Shown: piece by piece, positions 28,558 through 38,160 of the stretch
Layout of the letters: the number at the start of each line of letters is the position of its first letter
Numbering within the stretch: position 1 is the first letter of the stretch
Assembly: GCA_902609035.1 (NCBI GenBank)
Contig: CACLQG010000001.1
Coordinates: 47,721-111,720, forward strand
Direction of reading: 5' to 3'
DNA: 64,000 bases
Origin: an uncultured Bacteroidota bacterium
GTDB lineage: Bacteria; Bacteroidota; Bacteroidia; Flavobacteriales; Flavobacteriaceae
Position numbers and translations under genes: made by a program
Notes under the pieces: generated by a model
Seen by the model: the letters and a program-made list of their open reading frames with translations, nothing else
Database searches by the model: none
What the model was told of the DNA's origin: nothing

Positions 28558-30415
28558 ACTTTTTTTTTTACCGGCTGTAACCCTTTTAACCGCTTTCGTT
28601 TTTATTGGTAGACTAATTAGTTTACAGTTACTGAATTCTTCCTACAAACTCCTCTCAGACGGTAATGCAGTAATTGAAAATTTTATTTATCCAGAACGTG
28701 GCTATATCTATGACAGAAACCAAAAACTTTTGGTTTCCAACCAACCCGTTTATGATCTGATGGCCATTCCGGAAAATATTACTCCCTTTGACACCCTTGA
28801 GCTCTCCCAAACCCTTGGGATTTCAAAATCAGAACTCAAATGGAAAATAAAATCTGCAAGGACTTTTTCTGTAAAACTTCCTTCCATCATTGTTGGAAAA
28901 ATTTCTAGAGAACACAATGCATTAATTCAAGAGAAGATTTGGAAATACCCAGGTTTTTTTCTAAGAAAAAGTTCAGTCAGAAACTACCCCTTTCCTATTG
29001 CTTCCAATTTGCTAGGGTATGTAAGTGAAGTCAATAAAAATGACATGAAAAAAGATAAATATTACCGAATAGGGGATCTAATCGGCAGGCAAGGAATAGA
29101 AGAATATTACGAAAATTATCTAAGGGGAACCAAAGGAAAAAAATTCTATCAAAAAGACCGATTCAACCGCATTATTGGCTCATATGAAGAGGGTAAATAT
29201 GATGTACCTATGCAAGGCGCACAAAATCTAGTATTGACCATCGATAGGGAACTTCAAAAATACGGTGAAGAGTTATTACAAAATAAGCGGGGAGGTATTG
29301 TAGCCATAGAACCAAAAACAGGCGAAGTACTTTCTTTGGTTTCTGCCCCCAACTATGATCCCAGCTTATTAGTCGGTAGAAAACGATCCAAAAACTATCG
29401 AGAGCTGGCCCTGGACACCTTGGCAAAACCTTTGTTTGACAGGGGCCTCCTTGCGCAATATGCTCCTGGATCACCCATTAAGACACTCAACGCTCTCATT
29501 GCATTACAAGAAGGTGTGGTAGATACAGAAACCGTTTACCTGTGCAAAAAAGGTCACTACTATGCCCGAGGGATGTTTATGGACTGTAATTGCAGAATGG
29601 GAACAAAAAACAATTTACTTGCAGGAATATTCCGTTCTTGTAATACTTATTTCGCAAATATTTACAGAAAGATCATAGACCAATCAGGTGAGAATTTAGA
29701 GGATGGTATGAATATTTGGAATAGACATTTAAAAAGTTTTGGTTTAGGAAATTACTTAGGTTATGATCTCCCAACAGGTAAAAAAGGTTTTATTCCCGAT
29801 GCCGAATACTATAATTATTGGTACAAAAAAGGAGGCTGGAAATCGGCTACGGTAGTTTCCAATGCCATCGGTCAAGGAGAGCTGTTGGCCACTCCAATCC
29901 AAATGGCGAATTTTACCGCTGCCATTGCCAATAGGGGATATTATATTAAACCTCATTTTCTGAAATCTGTAAGCAATGGTACAGCAGAAAAATTATATGA
30001 AAAAAAGAAGACCTCCATTGATTCAATTCACTTTGAAACAGTAATAGAAGGCATGCACCAAGTCGTTGAAAGCGGAACAGCAAGAGGGGTCAAAATAAGG
30101 GGAATCGATATGTGTGGTAAAACCGGAACCGTTGAGAATTTTGTAAAAATCAATGGTGAAAAAAACCAGCTTACTGATCATTCAATTTTTATCGCTTTTG
30201 CTCCCAAAGACGATCCAAAAATCGCTTTAGCAGTTTATGTGGAAAATGGGTATTGGGGTGCACGGTGGGCAGCACCTATTGCAAGTCTAATAATAGAAAA
30301 ATACCTCAACAGAAGTGTTAAAAGAAAATGGTTAGAAGACCGAATGATAAATGGGAGCCTACTTACAGAGTATGAAAAACCCTATTTAGGTAAACCCTTT
30401 GTGATTAATGAATAA
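28550..30415 (+). CDS. mrdA: Penicillin-binding protein 2 (elongation transpeptidase)
   Basis: This 621-residue class B PBP cross-links peptidoglycan during elongation. An N-terminal anchor (5-28) is followed by the pedestal domain (PERGYIYDRN, 48-57). The transpeptidase motifs are S308-x-x-K311 in YAPGSPIK, S363-x-N365 in FRSCNTYF and K524-T-G526 in CGKTGT. The active-site tetrad reads SPIK where STFK is usual, and a cysteine trio (C332, C346, C348) lies between the first two motifs. The catalytic residues are intact, so it should be active. It overlaps mreD and rodA by 8 bases each. Confidence 0.96.
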   Translation: MIRLFFLPAVTLLTAFVFIGRLISLQLLNSSYKLLSDGNAVIENFIYPERGYIYDRNQKLLVSNQPVYDLMAIPENITPFDTLELSQTLGISKSELKWKIKSARTFSVKLPSIIVGKISREHNALIQEKIWKYPGFFLRKSSVRNYPFPIASNLLGYVSEVNKNDMKKDKYYRIGDLIGRQGIEEYYENYLRGTKGKKFYQKDRFNRIIGSYEEGKYDVPMQGAQNLVLTIDRELQKYGEELLQNKRGGIVAIEPKTGEVLSLVSAPNYDPSLLVGRKRSKNYRELALDTLAKPLFDRGLLAQYAPGSPIKTLNALIALQEGVVDTETVYLCKKGHYYARGMFMDCNCRMGTKNNLLAGIFRSCNTYFANIYRKIIDQSGENLEDGMNIWNRHLKSFGLGNYLGYDLPTGKKGFIPDAEYYNYWYKKGGWKSATVVSNAIGQGELLATPIQMANFTAAIANRGYYIKPHFLKSVSNGTAEKLYEKKKTSIDSIHFETVIEGMHQVVESGTARGVKIRGIDMCGKTGTVENFVKINGEKNQLTDHSIFIAFAPKDDPKIALAVYVENGYWGARWAAPIASLIIEKYLNRSVKRKWLEDRMINGSLLTEYEKPYLGKPFVINE

Positions 30416-31667
30416 AAATATCATTTACCGCTTGGACTGGTCCCTGATTCTGGTCTACTTGCTCTTGGTTATCTTTGGTATTATTAATGTATACTCCGCC
30501 ACTTTTAGCGAATCTCTTGAGGGTCTTTTTGACATTTCCCAACCTATTGGAAAGCAATTTTTTTTCTTAACCTTCAGTCTGTTTATGGGTATAATAATAC
30601 TTGTCATAAACAGCAAGTTTTTTGAGCAATTTGCAGCATTGGGATATTGTTTTAGTTTGCTGCTTTTAGCAGGGCTTTTTCTTTTTGGAAAGACCGTTTC
30701 GGGTGCCACCTCTTGGTATAGTATTGCAGGTTTAAGCCTTCAACCCTCCGAGTTAGCAAAAATAACAACAGCATTAATGATTGCTAGCCTATTAAGTAAA
30801 TTTCAATCTGATGTGAAAACCCCAAGAACATTATTAAAAATAGGAGCGTTTCTTATCCTTCCTTTTTTGCTGGTTGCTTTACAGCCTGATTTAGGAACTG
30901 CTCTAGTATTTGGTTCTTTCTTTTTCCCATTATTCAGAGAAGGACTTAACTATGCCTATCTGATTATTTTTCTTTCTGTTTTGACTTTATTTTTTATTAC
31001 GCTCAGCTTTAATTTCGAAGTAGTAATTGGAATTATCTCAATAATCTTTTTTATAATCTATTTTATTTTGAGAAATATGAATCCAAAAATAAAATTTTGG
31101 CCGTTTTTTATTTTTCTTATAATCTCGATAGCATTTTCATTTTCCGTTGACTATATATTTAACAATGTTTTTGAGCAGCGTCATCGAGACAGAATTAATA
31201 TTGTAATTGGTAAAGAAATCGATACTCAGGGGATAGGTTACAATATCAACCAATCCAAAATCGCTATCGGATCTGGTGGATTGAATGGAAAAGGCTTTCT
31301 AGAGGGAACACAAACCAAAGGAGATTTTGTCCCAGAGCAACACACCGATTATATCTTCAGTACCATTGGAGAAGAGTGGGGCTTCATTGGGGCCCTTTTT
31401 GTTATAGCTTTATTTTCTTTATTGATTTTTAGAATCATATTCCAAGCTGAAAAACAAACCAATAAATTTCGAAGAATCTATTCCTATGGCGTGGCGGGGT
31501 TAATTTTTACTCATTTCTTTATAAATATTGGTATGTCGTTGGGAATGGTCCCGACCATCGGTATTCCTTTGCCCTTTATAAGTTATGGCGGATCGAGCAT
31601 TTTAGCATTTAGCATTATGATTTTTATCCACTTGAACTTCGATGCCAATAGACTAAACGATTGGTAA
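30408..31667 (+). CDS. rodA: SEDS peptidoglycan polymerase RodA
   Basis: RodA is the glycosyltransferase that works with PBP2. The 419-residue membrane protein has about ten helices. It shows the SEDS features LQPSELAKI near residue 118, QPDLGTALVF near 158, FVPEQHTDYIFSTIGEEWGF (about 306-325) and the C-terminal GIPLPFISYGGSS. It is the last gene of the elongasome run; its stop lies 2 bases from the stop of the convergent permease gene. Confidence 0.97.
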   Translation: MNKNIIYRLDWSLILVYLLLVIFGIINVYSATFSESLEGLFDISQPIGKQFFFLTFSLFMGIIILVINSKFFEQFAALGYCFSLLLLAGLFLFGKTVSGATSWYSIAGLSLQPSELAKITTALMIASLLSKFQSDVKTPRTLLKIGAFLILPFLLVALQPDLGTALVFGSFFFPLFREGLNYAYLIIFLSVLTLFFITLSFNFEVVIGIISIIFFIIYFILRNMNPKIKFWPFFIFLIISIAFSFSVDYIFNNVFEQRHRDRINIVIGKEIDTQGIGYNINQSKIAIGSGGLNGKGFLEGTQTKGDFVPEQHTDYIFSTIGEEWGFIGALFVIALFSLLIFRIIFQAEKQTNKFRRIYSYGVAGLIFTHFFINIGMSLGMVPTIGIPLPFISYGGSSILAFSIMIFIHLNFDANRLNDW

Positions 31668-31669
31668 AA

Positions 31670-32749
31670 TCAATGCTTTACATCCAAAACATCTCTAAGA
31701 CTATTCCCCAATGTCATGAAAGCCAACACCAAGCTCATAATAGCCAATCCAGGGAGTAAAGTCAGGTAAGGTTTCCCCAATAATAAATAACTGAAATGGT
31801 CTTTTACCATTCCTCCCCAACTGGGTACAGGTGGTTGTGCCCCTATACCTAAGAAACTTAACCCACTTTCAATCAATATGGCGCTAGCAAAATTGGCTGC
31901 TGATATTACGATCAATGGTGGAAGGAGTAATGGAAAAATATGATTCCAAATGATTCGAATTTTACTGTAGCCCAATATTTGAGCTGCCTTTATAAAAGTT
32001 TTTTCTTTAAGAGTTAATACTTGTCCTCTGACTACCCTTGCCACTTCCACCCACATGGTTAATCCTACAGCAATAAAAACTTGCCAAAAACCGCGCCCCA
32101 AAGCCAATGTTATGGAAATGACCATCAATAAGGTTGGAATGGACCAAAAAACATTGATCAACCAAACAATTAATTTATCCAAATAGCCTCCAAAAAAACC
32201 TGCTAAGGCACCTAAAATAAGACCGATAATTATGGAAATAAAAACTGCGATAAAACCTACAGAAAGTGAAATCCTTGATCCCACTATCAATCGGCTCAAT
32301 AAGTCTCTACCGAACTTATCCGTTCCTAATAAGAATTTTTTTTCCTTCAAATGATGCGTTATAAATGAAGATTTTGAAAATGGAAATTTAAGTTTTGAAG
32401 CCTCAATAAATTCATAGTAATCTGAAGGAGAACCATAAGGCTGTATCAAAACCCCGTCGGACAGGATTTTATAATCTTTAATTGGAATTTCTTGAAGGTT
32501 GTTACTTTCTCCCCTTAGAAAAGAAGTTTCCTTAGCCTCTTTTTCTTCAGAAAAAAGCTTCAAAATATTAACTTTAAAACCCGGCGGGCTGGAATGTATT
32601 GACAAATGCATTTGATTGGCATTAGAGGTACTGTCAGGAGCAATTTTATAAGCGAAAACTGCTACCAAAATTAGAAATATAATATAGCTAGCACTGAAAA
32701 TTGCCCAAAGGTCTTTTTTGAATTTTTTAAAAAAAATATCTCCCTTCAA
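31670..32749 (-). CDS. Orphan peptide/nickel-type ABC transporter permease (DppC/OppC-like)
   Basis: This 359-residue inner-membrane permease has a first helix (about 17-35), the conserved LGTDKFGRDLLSR (141-153) and a binding-protein-dependent transport domain with five helices. The EAA-type loop contains AAQILGYSKIRIIWNHIFPL and, at the end, PSWGGMVKDH. The extracytoplasmic segment between helix 1 and LGTD is about 105 residues and contains LQPYGSPSDYYEF-like sequence, longer than usual. No DppB, ATPase or binding-protein gene is adjacent, so partners must lie elsewhere. The substrate (peptides, or another solute) is unproven. Confidence 0.88.
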   Translation of the reverse strand: MKGDIFFKKFKKDLWAIFSASYIIFLILVAVFAYKIAPDSTSNANQMHLSIHSSPPGFKVNILKLFSEEKEAKETSFLRGESNNLQEIPIKDYKILSDGVLIQPYGSPSDYYEFIEASKLKFPFSKSSFITHHLKEKKFLLGTDKFGRDLLSRLIVGSRISLSVGFIAVFISIIIGLILGALAGFFGGYLDKLIVWLINVFWSIPTLLMVISITLALGRGFWQVFIAVGLTMWVEVARVVRGQVLTLKEKTFIKAAQILGYSKIRIIWNHIFPLLLPPLIVISAANFASAILIESGLSFLGIGAQPPVPSWGGMVKDHFSYLLLGKPYLTLLPGLAIMSLVLAFMTLGNSLRDVLDVKH

Positions 32750-32759
32750 AACAAATGAA

Positions 32760-34874
32760 TTACTTTTTTACCTGAGCTAGAGGGTTATTATCAAGATTGA
32801 TATTCAAATCCTCCAATATACTGACCGCCTCCGCAATGTAGAAATCTTTTTGAAGGGCCTCTATCCACCTCGCTTTTCTTTCTTTTACCACTTCGTCTAT
32901 GTGAGCCCCTGGTTCTGTAATCCACTCAAAGGTCAATTCAGATTTATAATCTTTCAGTACATTAAACTTTTCAGATGTTTTTTTGATGGCCTCTAGCTCA
33001 GATATATAATCCTCATAGTTTAGTGTATAGGTAAAATCGTCTCGCTGGGCTTCAATTCTCCTCGCTTTCTTTTCAACAAGCTGGATATACGGGTTTTCTT
33101 TTAATCTATTGGTACTCTGACTCAGAGCAAAGTGAAAATTCGTTTGATCTTTCCATTGGTTGAAGATAGCAGGTTCAATACTGTCCCAAGCCAAGGGGTT
33201 TTCTTGGTCTTTTTCCCCCATATCAATATATGAATATTGGTTTTTAACTATAATGTCACTTCTAACCCCCTCCAATTGGGTAGAACCACCATTAATTCGG
33301 TAAAACTTGTCAGTGGTTAGCTTTACAGCTCCTAGATCACCATGTGTTCCTCCTGAAATAATTTGATTCAAATCAATTACATTCTGAACCGTTCCCTTTC
33401 CAAAGGTTTGTTTACTTCCCAAAATAATCGCTCTTTTATAATCTTGAAGCGCAGCAGCTAAAATTTCCGATGCTGACGCAGAAAATTCATTAACCATAAT
33501 AACCAATGAACCATCCCACACAATAGAAGGGTCTTCGTCATATAAAACATCTTTTTTACCTCCCGTACTTTTGACTTGTACCACTGGACCTTGATCAATA
33601 AAATAGCCCGTAATATCAACCACAGTTTTTAAGGAACCCCCACCATTATTTCTTAAATCTAAAATAACTCCTTTGACATTTTTGCTTTTTAGTGATTCTA
33701 ATTCTTTTTTGACATCACTAGCAGCATTTCTGCTTTTTTGGTCTTTGAAATCAATGTAAAACTTGGGGAGCTCAATAAGCCCGTAACTTTTTCCATTTTT
33801 GCTAATAACACTTGATTTGGCATAAGACTCCTCTAATTCTACAACATCCCTGTTGATAATAACCTCCTCAATAACTCCGCTTACTCTTTTAATAGTCAAA
33901 AAAACTTTAGTTCCCTTGGGTCCTTTGATAAGTTTAACAGCGTCGCTCAATCGCATGGGACCAATCTCAACACCGTCCTGACCTTCTTGGGCAACCTTGA
34001 GGATAATATCCCCAACTTCTAGGGCTTTAGCTTTCCAAACGGGTCCACCGACGATCACTTCTATGATCTTTACCTCTTGATCTTTTTTCTGTAATCGCGC
34101 CCCAATACCCTCAAACTTTCCAGAAATATTTTGATCAAACTTTTCTTTGTCATCGGGAGCAAAATAATTGCTGTGAGGATCGAACTCAAGCGTTATCGAA
34201 TTTACATAAATTGAAAACCAATCTTTTCTATCAACCTCATCAAAAATCTCAAAATAGCTTTCAATATTTTCTCTGGTTTTAAATCTGGCTTCTTCCTCCA
34301 AAACTATCTCTGACTTGATTTTGTAAGTACTATCTTTTTCTTTTTCCAGTTTTTCCTGATTTACCAAGTCTGAGAAGTACTCTAATGTGGATAGTTTAAA
34401 TCTTTTTCGCCAAAGATTCTTTAAACCATTTAAAGTTCGAGCATAGGCAAGCTCTTCAAAATTGAGATTGATTGAGTCCTTGACTGCAAAATCAAATGGC
34501 TCATCCAACAACTCACCATAAAATTCTTTTACTTGATTCATACGGTAAATCAATCGGTCATATGTCATGTTAAAAAAAGAAACGTCCGCAACATTTATCT
34601 GATCATCAATTTCTCTTTCATTTCTCTTAAAGGTGTTGATATCAGATTGTAGAAAGAAGCGGTGTTGCCCATCAATACCCTCAATATAATTTTTAAAAAC
34701 ATGTTCTGAAAATTCGTCATTGATTTGCTTGGGATCGTAATGACCTCTTTGCATAACGTATGCAATTACTTCGATCAATAATTTATCCTTATCTGGATTA
34801 TCCAAAATTGATGAGGAGCCTCCAGTTAAAAGTAAGACATAAACACCAACAACTATAAATTTAACTAGCCGCAT
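32760..34874 (-). CDS. prc: Carboxy-terminal processing (tail-specific) protease Prc
   Basis: This exported Ser-Lys protease cleaves periplasmic proteins at their C-termini. I use the ATG at 34874 (704 residues), since MRLVKFIVVGVYVLLL is a signal sequence; 25 in-frame codons upstream lack it. Order: N-terminal helical domain, PDZ domain (about 225-310, GIGARLQKKDQEVKIIEVI), peptidase S41 domain with nucleophile in NEFSASASEI (about S465) and lysine in TFGKGTVQ (about K490), then the C-terminal Tsp-specific domain. It lies 10 bases before the permease gene on the same strand. The known role in other bacteria is peptidoglycan-hydrolase turnover and envelope quality control. Confidence 0.94.
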   Translation of the reverse strand: MRLVKFIVVGVYVLLLTGGSSSILDNPDKDKLLIEVIAYVMQRGHYDPKQINDEFSEHVFKNYIEGIDGQHRFFLQSDINTFKRNEREIDDQINVADVSFFNMTYDRLIYRMNQVKEFYGELLDEPFDFAVKDSINLNFEELAYARTLNGLKNLWRKRFKLSTLEYFSDLVNQEKLEKEKDSTYKIKSEIVLEEEARFKTRENIESYFEIFDEVDRKDWFSIYVNSITLEFDPHSNYFAPDDKEKFDQNISGKFEGIGARLQKKDQEVKIIEVIVGGPVWKAKALEVGDIILKVAQEGQDGVEIGPMRLSDAVKLIKGPKGTKVFLTIKRVSGVIEEVIINRDVVELEESYAKSSVISKNGKSYGLIELPKFYIDFKDQKSRNAASDVKKELESLKSKNVKGVILDLRNNGGGSLKTVVDITGYFIDQGPVVQVKSTGGKKDVLYDEDPSIVWDGSLVIMVNEFSASASEILAAALQDYKRAIILGSKQTFGKGTVQNVIDLNQIISGGTHGDLGAVKLTTDKFYRINGGSTQLEGVRSDIIVKNQYSYIDMGEKDQENPLAWDSIEPAIFNQWKDQTNFHFALSQSTNRLKENPYIQLVEKKARRIEAQRDDFTYTLNYEDYISELEAIKKTSEKFNVLKDYKSELTFEWITEPGAHIDEVVKERKARWIEALQKDFYIAEAVSILEDLNINLDNNPLAQVKK

Positions 34875-35001
34875 AAAAAAGAATTTTAAAGTAAATTTAA
34901 CCAAAAACACTCTATATGAGTCAAACCCAAAAAAACTTTTTATTGACACAAAATTTATATAGGGGGTTTAATTTTTTAAATTTACTCAATACAAATCGCT
35001 T

Positions 35002-35778
35002 ATGAAAAAAAAACCTTTAATTCTAGTAACAAATGATGATGGAATCACCGCACCGGGTATTAGAAAATTGATTAAAGTGATGAGCCAGATTGGAGAGGTG
35101 GTAGTGGTTGCTCCTGACAGTCCTCAGTCTGCAATGAGTCACGCCATAACGATAAATTCAACATTACACTGCACCCAGATAGATTTAGAGCAGAGTAACC
35201 ACCTTGAATATAGCTGCTCAGGTACTCCGGTAGACTGTGTAAAGCTTGCGGTCAATGAAATTTTGGAACGAAAACCTGATCTCTGTGTTTCGGGAATCAA
35301 TCACGGATCCAATTCTTCCATAAATGTAATATACTCCGGGACTATGAGTGCAGCAATTGAAGCAGGTATTGAGGGAATACAAGCCATTGGATTCTCACTT
35401 CTAGATTATCGCTGGAGTGCAGATTTTGATGCCATTGAAAACTATATCAAAAAAATTACCCTTAGTGCCCTTGAAAATAAGATTCCATCCAATGTAGTTT
35501 TGAATGTCAACTTCCCTAAACTTAGGGAAGAGGAAATAAAAGGCATAAAAATTTGCCGTCAGGCCAAAGCATATTGGGTAGAGGAATTTGACAAAAGAAC
35601 CAATCCTATGGGACTAGATTATTACTGGTTGACTGGTAAATTTGTCAATGAGGATAAGGGTGAAGACACAGACGAATGGGCCCTGAGTAATGGATACATC
35701 TCTATTGCACCTGTAGAATTTGACCTTACTGCACATCATGCCATTAAACGACTAAACACATGGAATTTTGAAAAATAA
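35002..35778 (+). CDS. surE: 5'/3'-nucleotidase SurE
   Basis: SurE dephosphorylates nucleoside monophosphates. The 258-residue protein shows the metal-binding LVTNDDGITAPG near the N-terminus, VVVAPDSPQSAMSHAIT near residue 36, SCSGTPVDCVKLAV and SGINHGSNSSINVIYSGTMSAA. Length is typical. It overlaps the next small gene by 11 bases and begins a three-gene run ending in lpxB. Confidence 0.96.
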   Translation: MKKKPLILVTNDDGITAPGIRKLIKVMSQIGEVVVVAPDSPQSAMSHAITINSTLHCTQIDLEQSNHLEYSCSGTPVDCVKLAVNEILERKPDLCVSGINHGSNSSINVIYSGTMSAAIEAGIEGIQAIGFSLLDYRWSADFDAIENYIKKITLSALENKIPSNVVLNVNFPKLREEEIKGIKICRQAKAYWVEEFDKRTNPMGLDYYWLTGKFVNEDKGEDTDEWALSNGYISIAPVEFDLTAHHAIKRLNTWNFEK

Positions 35779-36049
35779 AGAACTTTCTCAAGGAGCCATT
35801 GCTAGTCTTTTAGCCAGCTCGAGCATGATAATTTTTATTCTCCTCTATTTTTCAGAGGGTCCTATTGAGGATAGTATTATTTCTTTATACCGACAAAAAA
35901 AAATGGGTGGACTTATCAGTATTGGGGCCTTGATCAATTTGCCATTATTCTTTTTGGGAATGCATAAGAGAAAAATTAATTTTGCTAAGGGCGTATTGAT
36001 CACTTCTATCCTAATTGTAGTCATAGTAGTGGCTCTTAAAATTTTTTAA
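35768..36049 (+). CDS. Small two- to three-helix membrane protein between surE and lpxB
   Basis: This 93-residue hydrophobic protein starts at a TTG codon overlapping the surE end by 11 bases; the only in-frame ATG is 20 codons in, inside the first helix. Helices are likely at about 9-28, 47-63 and 73-91. Positive residues (RQKK, HKRK) flank the middle helix. I do not recognise the family. The tight packing between surE and lpxB supports it as a true gene. Function is unknown. Confidence 0.65.
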   Translation: MKNKELSQGAIASLLASSSMIIFILLYFSEGPIEDSIISLYRQKKMGGLISIGALINLPLFFLGMHKRKINFAKGVLITSILIVVIVVALKIF

Positions 36050-36050
36050 G

Positions 36051-37160
36051 TTGAAATACTATATCATTGCAGGCGAAGCCTCTGGTGATCTTCACGGGGC
36101 AAGATTAATAACGGCCTTGAAAGAAAAGGATGTCAAAGCCGAAATTCGGTTTTGGGGAGGCCACTTGATGCAAAAAGCTGGAGGTGAATTAGTTAAGAAT
36201 TATAAAGAGCTTGCTTTTATGGGATTCTGGGAGGTTATCACCCATTTAGGAACCATATTAAAAAATATAAAATTTTGTAAAAAAGATATTACGCATTTTG
36301 ATCCCGATGTTATTATCTACATTGACTACCCAGGGTTCAACTTAAGGATTGCCAAATGGGCGAAACAGCAGGGTCATAAAAATCACTTTTACATCAGCCC
36401 TCAGGTATGGGCATGGAAAGAAAACAGAGTAGGTCAAATGAAAAGAGATTTGGATGCACTCTATGTAATTTTGCCTTTCGAAAAAGATTTTTTTGAAAAC
36501 AAACACCAGTTCAAGGTTCAATTTGTGGGACATCCATTATTGGACACCCTAGCTAAAAAAAAGAAATCTACTACTTTTCTCAAACAAAATAATCTCTCTC
36601 CCAAAAACAATTTAATAGCACTATTACCCGGAAGTAGAAAGCAAGAAATCAAAAAAATGCTACCCATTTTTTTAAAAGTGTCTACCCTATATCCTCAATA
36701 CGAATTCGTTCTCGCAATAGCTCCTGGAATTGACTCAGAGTGGTATCAGAAATTCCTTACATTAGAAAATATTAAAGTAGTTCACAACAAATCCCATGAT
36801 CTTCTTCTACATGTAAAAGCGGCATTGGTTTCGAGTGGAACCGCCACTCTTGAAGCTGCAATATTTAATGTTCCTCAAGTCGTTTGCTATCGTAGTAGTT
36901 TTTTAACTTACCAAATTGCCAAACGACTCATTAAACTCAGCTTTATCAGTTTGGTAAATCTCATTTTAGATCGCGAAGTTGTAAAGGAACTCATCCAGGG
37001 AGCATTCAACGAAAATGAGGTTGGGAAACAATTGGAATTTATCTTATCTGATGATGGACAAAAAAAAATTAAAAAAGATTACGAGGAACTCCGAACCGCA
37101 TTGGGCGGGGGAGGCGCCAGCGATAAAACCGCTCAAATGATTATCGACTCCATCCAATAA
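36051..37160 (+). CDS. lpxB: Lipid-A-disaccharide synthase LpxB
   Basis: LpxB joins UDP-diacylglucosamine and lipid X to form the lipid A disaccharide. The start codon is TTG at 36051, one base after the previous stop; it gives the canonical N-terminus MKYYIIAGEASGDLHG. Other family features are YIDYPGFNLRIAKWAK, FYISPQVWAWKENRV, LPGSRKQEIKKMLP and SSGTATLEAA. At 369 residues it is full length. Lipid A synthesis fits the lptC and lptE genes in the window. Confidence 0.96.
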   Translation: MKYYIIAGEASGDLHGARLITALKEKDVKAEIRFWGGHLMQKAGGELVKNYKELAFMGFWEVITHLGTILKNIKFCKKDITHFDPDVIIYIDYPGFNLRIAKWAKQQGHKNHFYISPQVWAWKENRVGQMKRDLDALYVILPFEKDFFENKHQFKVQFVGHPLLDTLAKKKKSTTFLKQNNLSPKNNLIALLPGSRKQEIKKMLPIFLKVSTLYPQYEFVLAIAPGIDSEWYQKFLTLENIKVVHNKSHDLLLHVKAALVSSGTATLEAAIFNVPQVVCYRSSFLTYQIAKRLIKLSFISLVNLILDREVVKELIQGAFNENEVGKQLEFILSDDGQKKIKKDYEELRTALGGGGASDKTAQMIIDSIQ

Positions 37161-37612
37161 TTTTTTTGGTATTTAATTCAGGGGACGAACGCTACAAAAT
37201 TTCGCATCTATAATATTAAAAGTAATTTTTGTTAGAGGAATACTAATCTCTCATTGGATGAAAAATGACCTCTTCATTAAATCCCTGACTCTATTTACTA
37301 TAACACTGCCATTGACATTAAAATACCCTGCCCTCATTTATATTCCTTTCCTTCTATTGGAATCATTGTTCATCAACATTATTTCAGGATTCCCTCAACA
37401 CCTTAGAACCATTTTGCTGCGAATAAAAAAAATATACTACTCGTCGGACTGAATAAATCGTTAAAAGTCAATGATTTTAAATTTAGATTTTATAGAGAGG
37501 AAATTCAAGTTAAAATGAAAAATAAATAGCTAAAATCATTTTTTGGTGACCAAAGAGAAAATTTAAAATCAAAAACCTTTTGTCGATTTAATTGAACAAG
37601 GGGCATATAAGA
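37161..37612. other. 452-base low-coding spacer after lpxB
   Basis: This AT-rich gap holds only one weak reading frame (see next entry). A 9-base inverted repeat, AATGATTTT near 37470 and AAAATCATT near 37535, is too far apart for a terminator. No RNA gene or mobile-element end is seen. Confidence 0.5.
37258..37452 (+). CDS. Possible small hydrophobic protein
   Basis: A 64-codon frame from ATG encodes a hydrophobic product with two likely helices (about 8-30 and 32-44) and a basic C-terminal tail. It has no recognised relative and no clear promoter. It may be real, a remnant of a larger gene, or chance in AT-rich DNA; I keep it only because the gap holds nothing else. Confidence 0.25.
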   Translation: MKNDLFIKSLTLFTITLPLTLKYPALIYIPFLLLESLFINIISGFPQHLRTILLRIKKIYYSSD

Positions 37613-38155
37613 TCAGCCTCTGAATCTATGTCTAAAATTCTTGCGATAATTTTCAAAGTCCCCAGGCTTACTGAAAATCATATAATCGCCCTGCTTGATC
37701 ATTTTAAGATAAAGTTCTATCTGTTGGGGATTTTGATAACCCACTAAAGGCGTAATTAAGTCGGCGGTTTCGTTAATAAAAATTATCGTAGGATAACCTT
37801 TTACACCCAAATATTGCGTGAATTGATGCGTTGAATTTCTCCCTTTTCTACTGGAATCATAATTGGGATTTGTAAAAGTATTACCAAAATACTTAATGAC
37901 TTCTTGACCTTCTGCATTGAATTTTACTGCATAATAATGCTCTGAGATATATGCCGCTACATCTGGATTTTGAAAAGTTTTTTTATCCATTAGTTTACAG
38001 GGACCGCACCAATCCGTGTAAACATCCACAAGGATTTTCTTGGGGTTTTCTTTTTGAGCCTTAAGAGCTTCCTCAAAAGACATCCAATCAATGGTTTGCG
38101 CATTTACGCAAAGCATGATTAAATTAAAAACAAAAATCAAAATTCTTTTTTTCAT
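37613..38155 (-). CDS. Exported thioredoxin-fold protein
   Basis: I start at the ATG at 38155 (180 residues), which opens directly on a signal peptide ending near NAQ (residue 20); an ATG three codons earlier is possible. The thioredoxin domain has CGPC (C50-C53) in TDWCGPCKLMDKKTF and the cis-proline region GYPTIIFI. The WxSFEEAL and TF-x-NPDVAAYI pattern matches the DUF255/thioredoxin_7-like periplasmic group. It probably reduces disulfides in the periplasm; its partner is unknown. It follows the POT transporter gene on the same strand with ends nearly touching. Confidence 0.85.
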   Translation of the reverse strand: MKKRILIFVFNLIMLCVNAQTIDWMSFEEALKAQKENPKKILVDVYTDWCGPCKLMDKKTFQNPDVAAYISEHYYAVKFNAEGQEVIKYFGNTFTNPNYDSSRKGRNSTHQFTQYLGVKGYPTIIFINETADLITPLVGYQNPQQIELYLKMIKQGDYMIFSKPGDFENYRKNFRHRFRG

Positions 38156-38160
38156 GGTAA

